NCBI GenBank assembly: GCA_003567315.1
Contig: PWZT01000057.1
Span: 1 to 64,000, forward strand
Direction of reading: 5' to 3'
Length of the DNA: 64,000 bases
From: Paracoccaceae bacterium
Lineage (GTDB): Bacteria > Pseudomonadota > Alphaproteobacteria > Rhodobacterales > Rhodobacteraceae
This document shows positions 59,586-64,000 of the stretch, one piece after another. Numbering within the stretch: position 1 is the stretch's first letter; every line of letters begins with the position of its first letter. The notes below the pieces were generated by a model. That model worked only from the letters and a program-made list of their open reading frames with translations, had not been told where the DNA came from and ran no database searches. The position numbers and the translations under genes are program-made.

Positions 59586-60716
59586 CTATTCGGCGGCATG
59601 CTCCTGCGCGTGGGCCGCCTCGATCTCTTCGGCCTTGCGCTCCACCTGCTCGACGATGTGGTCTATCATCTGGTCGTTCGAGAGCTTGTGGCTCTGCTTG
59701 CCCGCAAGATAGACCATCCCCGAGCCCGCGCCGCCGCCCGTGAAGCCGACATCTGTCATCAGCGCCTCGCCTGGCCCGTTGACCACGCAGCCGATGATCG
59801 ACAGGCTCATCGGCGTCTTGATATGTGCGAGCCGCTCCTCGAGGACGCCCACGGTCTTGATCACATCGAAACCCTGACGCGCGCAGGAGGGGCAGGAGAT
59901 GATGTTGACCCCGCGATGGCGCAGGCCGAGTGATTTCAGGATCTCATAGCCGATCTTCACCTCCTCGACCGGGTCCGCCGAGAGCGATACGCGGATCGTG
60001 TCGCCAATCCCCATCCACAACAGATTGCCCAGCCCGATGGCCGATTTCACCGTGCCCGAGATCATGCCGCCCGCCTCGGTGATTCCGAGATGGATCGGCG
60101 CATCAGTCGCCTCGGCAAGCCCCATATAGGCGGCCGCCGACAGGAACACATCCGAGGCTTTCACGCTGATCTTGAACTCGTGAAAATCGTTATCCTCGAG
60201 GATGCGGATATGGTCGAGGCCGGATTCGATCATCGCCTCTGGGCAGGGTTCGCCATATTTCTCCAGCAGGTGCCGCTCCAGCGAGCCTGCATTCACCCCG
60301 ATGCGGATCGAGCAGCCATGATCGCGCGCAGCCTTGATGACTTCGCGTACACGCGCCGCATCCCCGATATTGCCGGGATTGATGCGCAGACAGGCGGCCC
60401 CCGCTTCCGCCGCCTCGATCGCGCGTTTGTAGTGGAAATGGATATCGGCGACGATCGGCACCGGGCTTTCGCGCACCACCTCTCGCAGGGCGCGGCTCGC
60501 GGCCTGGTCGGGCACCGAGACGCGCACGATATCCGCCCCGGCCTCCGCGCAGGCGAGCACCTGAGCGATTGTGGCGCGCGCATCGCCCGAATCCGTGTTG
60601 GTCATGGTCTGCACAGCAATCGGCGCCCCGCCCCCAACAGGCACCGCGCCCACCATGATCTGACGCGAAGTGCGACGGTCTATGTTGCGCCAGGGGCGAA
60701 TATGGTTGTGGTCCAT
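59586..60716 (-). CDS. ispG: (E)-4-hydroxy-3-methylbut-2-enyl-diphosphate synthase
   Basis: [88 protein letters not shown]. Confidence 0.96.
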   Translation of the reverse strand: MDHNHIRPWRNIDRRTSRQIMVGAVPVGGGAPIAVQTMTNTDSGDARATIAQVLACAEAGADIVRVSVPDQAASRALREVVRESPVPIVADIHFHYKRAIEAAEAGAACLRINPGNIGDAARVREVIKAARDHGCSIRIGVNAGSLERHLLEKYGEPCPEAMIESGLDHIRILEDNDFHEFKISVKASDVFLSAAAYMGLAEATDAPIHLGITEAGGMISGTVKSAIGLGNLLWMGIGDTIRVSLSADPVEEVKIGYEILKSLGLRHRGVNIISCPSCARQGFDVIKTVGVLEERLAHIKTPMSLSIIGCVVNGPGEALMTDVGFTGGGAGSGMVYLAGKQSHKLSNDQMIDHIVEQVERKAEEIEAAHAQEHAAE

Positions 60717-60796
60717 CAGCGAAAGCCTTCAATGCAGTGTTGATGGAAATGTAAGCCAATAAGCCTGCCTCAGCAATGGCCGCACTGACACACACC

Positions 60797-60825
60797 GAAA
60801 AAGGCCCCCGCTCGGCGCAGGGGCC
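60797..60825 (-). terminator. Rho-independent terminator for the RodZ-like gene
   Basis: Minus strand GGCCCCTGC-GCCGA-GCGGGGGCC followed by TTTTT. Confidence 0.8.
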
Positions 60826-60862
60826 ATCATGCAAATCAGTGACAAAAAATGCCGCCGCGCAC

Positions 60863-62080
60863 TCAGTTTTCGGCTTCGGCCACAGCGATGAATTCGCGCA
60901 GGGCCTGATCGCCATCGAGATCCGCGAGTTCGAACCTCTCGGTCACCGCGTCGGGAGACAGGGCGACATTATCGACGACCTGCGCGCCCGGGGCTGTCGG
61001 CCCGAAAGGCTCGCCATTGACCAGCATGTAGACCGACCCGGAATTGCCCGCGCGCAATGTTGGCGGGATCTCGGATTGCGGCACAGCGTAGCGCTCGCCC
61101 GCGTCGAGCACCTTCTCGAACAACACGGTTCCATCCGCCCCGCGCACGCGAATCCAGCTTGGCCGCACAGCCAGCACCTCAACCGTCGGCTGGCCGTCCT
61201 GTGTTACGCGAACAGTGCCGGGCTCCGTCACATCGCGGTCAATCTCCGACAGCGCCATATCGATCGCAGAGCGTATGCTGGCGTCATTGTCTGCCTCAGT
61301 GTCGCGCAGATTGATCGCGGAGATCGGGCCGTCACGCGAAACCACTTCCGGCGTGTCCAGCGCCTGCGGCTGATATTCGCGCACAACGCCTTGCGCTGCC
61401 GACGCAACACGGTCCCGCGCTTCGCCAATGCGCAGCGCCGGTGACTCGCTGCTATTCGAGTCAGGGGCCGCAGCGCCCATGACAGGGTCAAGCTCTGCAA
61501 GCACCGAGGGCGACTGATCCGCAGGCGCAAGATTGACGCGCTGGACCTCTCGCATCACAACCCAACCGCCGAAGCTCAGCCCCACAACGAGGAGCAGCAT
61601 GACGGCGATGGACCCAATCGCGACCGGATCAATCCGCCGCCAGATCGGGTCTGGTTCCGTGGCCATGGCCGTCCGACCCAGAAGCCCCTGCCCCAGGTCA
61701 CGCTCAACGTTAACTGTATCGGTACGCGGCAAAGACGCTGCGTTGCGCTGAAGGTCCTTCGAAATCGCAAAGCCGGTTTCCGCGCAGAACTTAGCGTAGG
61801 ACCAATCCGGGTCCATCCCCAGATAGCGCGCATAGGAACGCACATAGCCTGCGACAAAGCTCGCAGCCTCGAATGCCGACAGATCCCCGGATTCGATCGC
61901 TGCGATGTAGGTCGCACGGATATGCAATTCGCGCTGCACGTCCAGCAGCGATTTGCCCAGTGTCGCCCGTTCGCCGCGCATGAGATCGCCCAGGCGCACT
62001 TCGTAATCATCGAAGCCCAACACTGACGAGGTATCTTGCGCCGAAGCTTCAGCTTTGGGCTTGTTGCCAAACCATTTCAT
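60863..62080 (-). CDS. RodZ-like HTH membrane protein with C-terminal DUF4115-like domain
   Basis: LGDLMRGERATLGKSLLDVQRELHIRATYIAAIESGDLSAFEAASFVAGYVRSYARYLGMDPD; TM region; C-terminal SWIRVRGADGTVLFEKVLDAGERYAVPQ. Confidence 0.88.
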   Translation of the reverse strand: MKWFGNKPKAEASAQDTSSVLGFDDYEVRLGDLMRGERATLGKSLLDVQRELHIRATYIAAIESGDLSAFEAASFVAGYVRSYARYLGMDPDWSYAKFCAETGFAISKDLQRNAASLPRTDTVNVERDLGQGLLGRTAMATEPDPIWRRIDPVAIGSIAVMLLLVVGLSFGGWVVMREVQRVNLAPADQSPSVLAELDPVMGAAAPDSNSSESPALRIGEARDRVASAAQGVVREYQPQALDTPEVVSRDGPISAINLRDTEADNDASIRSAIDMALSEIDRDVTEPGTVRVTQDGQPTVEVLAVRPSWIRVRGADGTVLFEKVLDAGERYAVPQSEIPPTLRAGNSGSVYMLVNGEPFGPTAPGAQVVDNVALSPDAVTERFELADLDGDQALREFIAVAEAEN

Positions 62081-62206
62081 CAGCCTGCCCTTTACCGCCT
62101 GTTTTGTAAGTCTCTACCCTGATCAAGCAGCCGCAGCTTTTTCATCTGCTGACCCCTTCACACAAGCATACTGGAAATAACAGGGATTTGAAGCTTTAAT
62201 GAAATC

Positions 62207-63451
62207 CTAAGCCGAAATTTCGGCGCGATTCAGCGCACAGTGCGCCCAGAGCCCATCCATTGCGCGCACGAGATCATCAATCATGCGTGGCGAATGCACG
62301 GGCGATGGCGTGAAGCGCAACCGTTCTGTCCCGCGCGGCACTGTGGGGAAGTTGATCGGCTGGACGTAGATCCCGTGCTGCTCCAGCAACATGTCGGAAA
62401 TATGCTTGCAATGCACGGGATCGCCCACATGCACCGGCACGATATGGCTGCCATGGTCGATGATCGGCATCCCCAGCCCGCGCAGGCGCATCTTCAGGAT
62501 GCGCGCGTTTTCCTGCTGCTTGTCGCGCAGATATTGCGCAGTCTTGAGGTAATCGACCGACGCCGCCGCCCCCGCCGCAACAGCAGGTGGCAGCGAGGTG
62601 GTGAAGATGAAGCCCGGCGCGTAAGAGCGCACGGCATCGCACATTTTCGCCGAGGCCGCGATATAGCCGCCCATCACCCCGTAAGCCTTGGCCAGCGTGC
62701 CATTGATAATGTCGATCCGCCCCATCAGCCCGTCACGTTCGGCCACACCCGCACCGCGCGGCCCGTACATCCCGACTGCATGCACCTCGTCGATATAGGT
62801 CAGCGCGCCGAACTCATCGGCGAGATCGCAAATCGCCTCGATGGGGCCGAAATCGCCATCCATCGAATAGATCGATTCGAACGCGATCAGCTTCGGCGCT
62901 GCAGGATCATCGGCTTCCAACAGCTCGCGCAGATGCGCGACATCATTGTGCCGAAAAATACGCTTCGCCCCACCATTGCGCCGCACGCCTTCGATCATCG
63001 AGGCGTGGTTGAGCGCATCCGAGTAGATGATCAGCCCCGGAAAGAGCTTGGGCAGCGTCGACAGAGTAGCGTCATTGGCGATATACGCCGAGGTGAAGAT
63101 CAGCGCGGCCTCTTTCCGATGCAGATCGGCCAGCGAAGCCTCAAGACGCTTGTGATAAACGGTCGTGCCCGAGATGTTGCGCGTGCCCCCCGAGCCCGCA
63201 CCCGTCGCATCGAGCGCTTCGTGCATGGCCGCCAGCACGACAGGCTGCTGCCCCATGCCCAGATAATCATTGCCGCACCAGACCACGATATCCTGCTGGC
63301 CACCATCCGGGCGCGTCCAGACAGCATGCGGAAAATGCCCTTTACGCCGCTCGATATCAATGAAGGTGCGATAACGGCCTTCATCATGCAGGCGATTCAG
63401 GGCCGTTTCGAGCGCAGCAGTATAATCCAAAGCCTTCTCCCTCGCAGTCAT
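62207..63451 (-). CDS. hemA: 5-aminolevulinate synthase
   Basis: [82 protein letters not shown]. Start [14 protein letters not shown]. Confidence 0.95.
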   Translation of the reverse strand: MTAREKALDYTAALETALNRLHDEGRYRTFIDIERRKGHFPHAVWTRPDGGQQDIVVWCGNDYLGMGQQPVVLAAMHEALDATGAGSGGTRNISGTTVYHKRLEASLADLHRKEAALIFTSAYIANDATLSTLPKLFPGLIIYSDALNHASMIEGVRRNGGAKRIFRHNDVAHLRELLEADDPAAPKLIAFESIYSMDGDFGPIEAICDLADEFGALTYIDEVHAVGMYGPRGAGVAERDGLMGRIDIINGTLAKAYGVMGGYIAASAKMCDAVRSYAPGFIFTTSLPPAVAAGAAASVDYLKTAQYLRDKQQENARILKMRLRGLGMPIIDHGSHIVPVHVGDPVHCKHISDMLLEQHGIYVQPINFPTVPRGTERLRFTPSPVHSPRMIDDLVRAMDGLWAHCALNRAEISA

Positions 63452-63545
63452 GCTCGGCTTGATGTCGATAGTGTCGACACATGTCGCAAATGCAAAGCAT
63501 CTCGCCGAGTTTGTCGACACCTACCTTCGTGCCACATCGTCAGCT

Positions 63546-63559
63546 TTGACCTATGTCAA
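63546..63559. promoter_or_regulatory. FNR/CRP-family binding site (FnrL-like) upstream of hemA
   Basis: TTGAC-CTAT-GTCAA perfect dyad, matching TTGAY-N4-RTCAA, about 95 bp upstream of the hemA start. Confidence 0.7.
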
Positions 63560-63612
63560 AATGGCCGCGATAACAAACCCGGGAGTACGTGACGCGTCGT
63601 CGCATTCGTCCC

Positions 63613-63993
63613 TCAACGTGCCGCTACCTCCAGCACGACAACACAGCTCTGCCCCCCCTGACGGGCCTCGTCACAGGCATCGGTCGCCCCTTCGCGTGCC
63701 GCCTCCGGGCTTTCCATACCCGACAGGGCGATCGCCGACTCGATCGGCGCACCGCCGCGGATGAAGCCTTCATCCGGCGCGACCGCCAGCGCGGAATAGC
63801 CGGGGCCTTCGGCGACAAACAGCGCAAGCGCCTCGGGGTTCTGGCCGACAAGCCGCAGCGTATCGACTTCCTCCTCGGTCAGGAAGGGATGCACGGTCAC
63901 CTGCACATCCGCACCCTCCAGCGCGTAGCTCTCCACGCTTGCCTGCTGTGCCAGCGCAGCGCCTGCCAGCCCCAGTGCCGCAAGACCGACCAA
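63613..63993 (-). CDS. Hypothetical secreted protein, probably truncated at the 5' end by the window edge
   Basis: Signal-like MVGLAALGLAGAALAQ; two cysteines (ACDEARQGGQSCVVVLEVAAR). Confidence 0.55.
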   Translation of the reverse strand: MVGLAALGLAGAALAQQASVESYALEGADVQVTVHPFLTEEEVDTLRLVGQNPEALALFVAEGPGYSALAVAPDEGFIRGGAPIESAIALSGMESPEAAREGATDACDEARQGGQSCVVVLEVAAR

Positions 63994-64000
63994 ACCGGAT

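Overview
The window is a GC-rich chromosomal segment that looks like Rhodobacteraceae (Alphaproteobacteria), judged from gene content: class I LysRS, Irr, an aa3-oxidase subunit IV peptide, an NDUFS4-like protein, a PutR/PutA pair and ALA-synthase HemA. It is mostly housekeeping and metabolic, with about 58 supportable CDSs and one tRNA-Thr(TGT). I see no CRISPR array, prophage or classical defence island. Main clusters: a compact formate dehydrogenase with a fused FdsG-FdsB subunit; a TAXI-type TRAP transporter with DUF1850 and two tandem solute-binding proteins; a translationally coupled MoxR-DUF58-DUF4159-membrane protein operon; an acyl-CoA ligase/DsbA-like/MFS operon divergent from an XRE-cupin regulator; and HdaA-META-Ppk and PutR/PutA blocks. 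The least explained signals are non-coding. (1) A six-copy, strand-oriented 3'-end element, read in the sense strand as (GC hairpin)-GAGTATTTnnGGCAAGATGAAG; every copy lies downstream of a gene in the same orientation. (2) About 200 bp of interleaved inverted repeats (order a b a' c b' c') between the MoxR operon and an alpha/beta hydrolase gene. (3) Two decayed IS relics carrying related ATCCGGGGATC-centred palindromes. (4) Several perfect palindromes upstream of regulated genes (hemA, efp, fds). (5) Apparent synteny breakpoints at fabA/DUF1643 and downstream of ppk. All functional names come from reading the translated sequences; no database searches were run.
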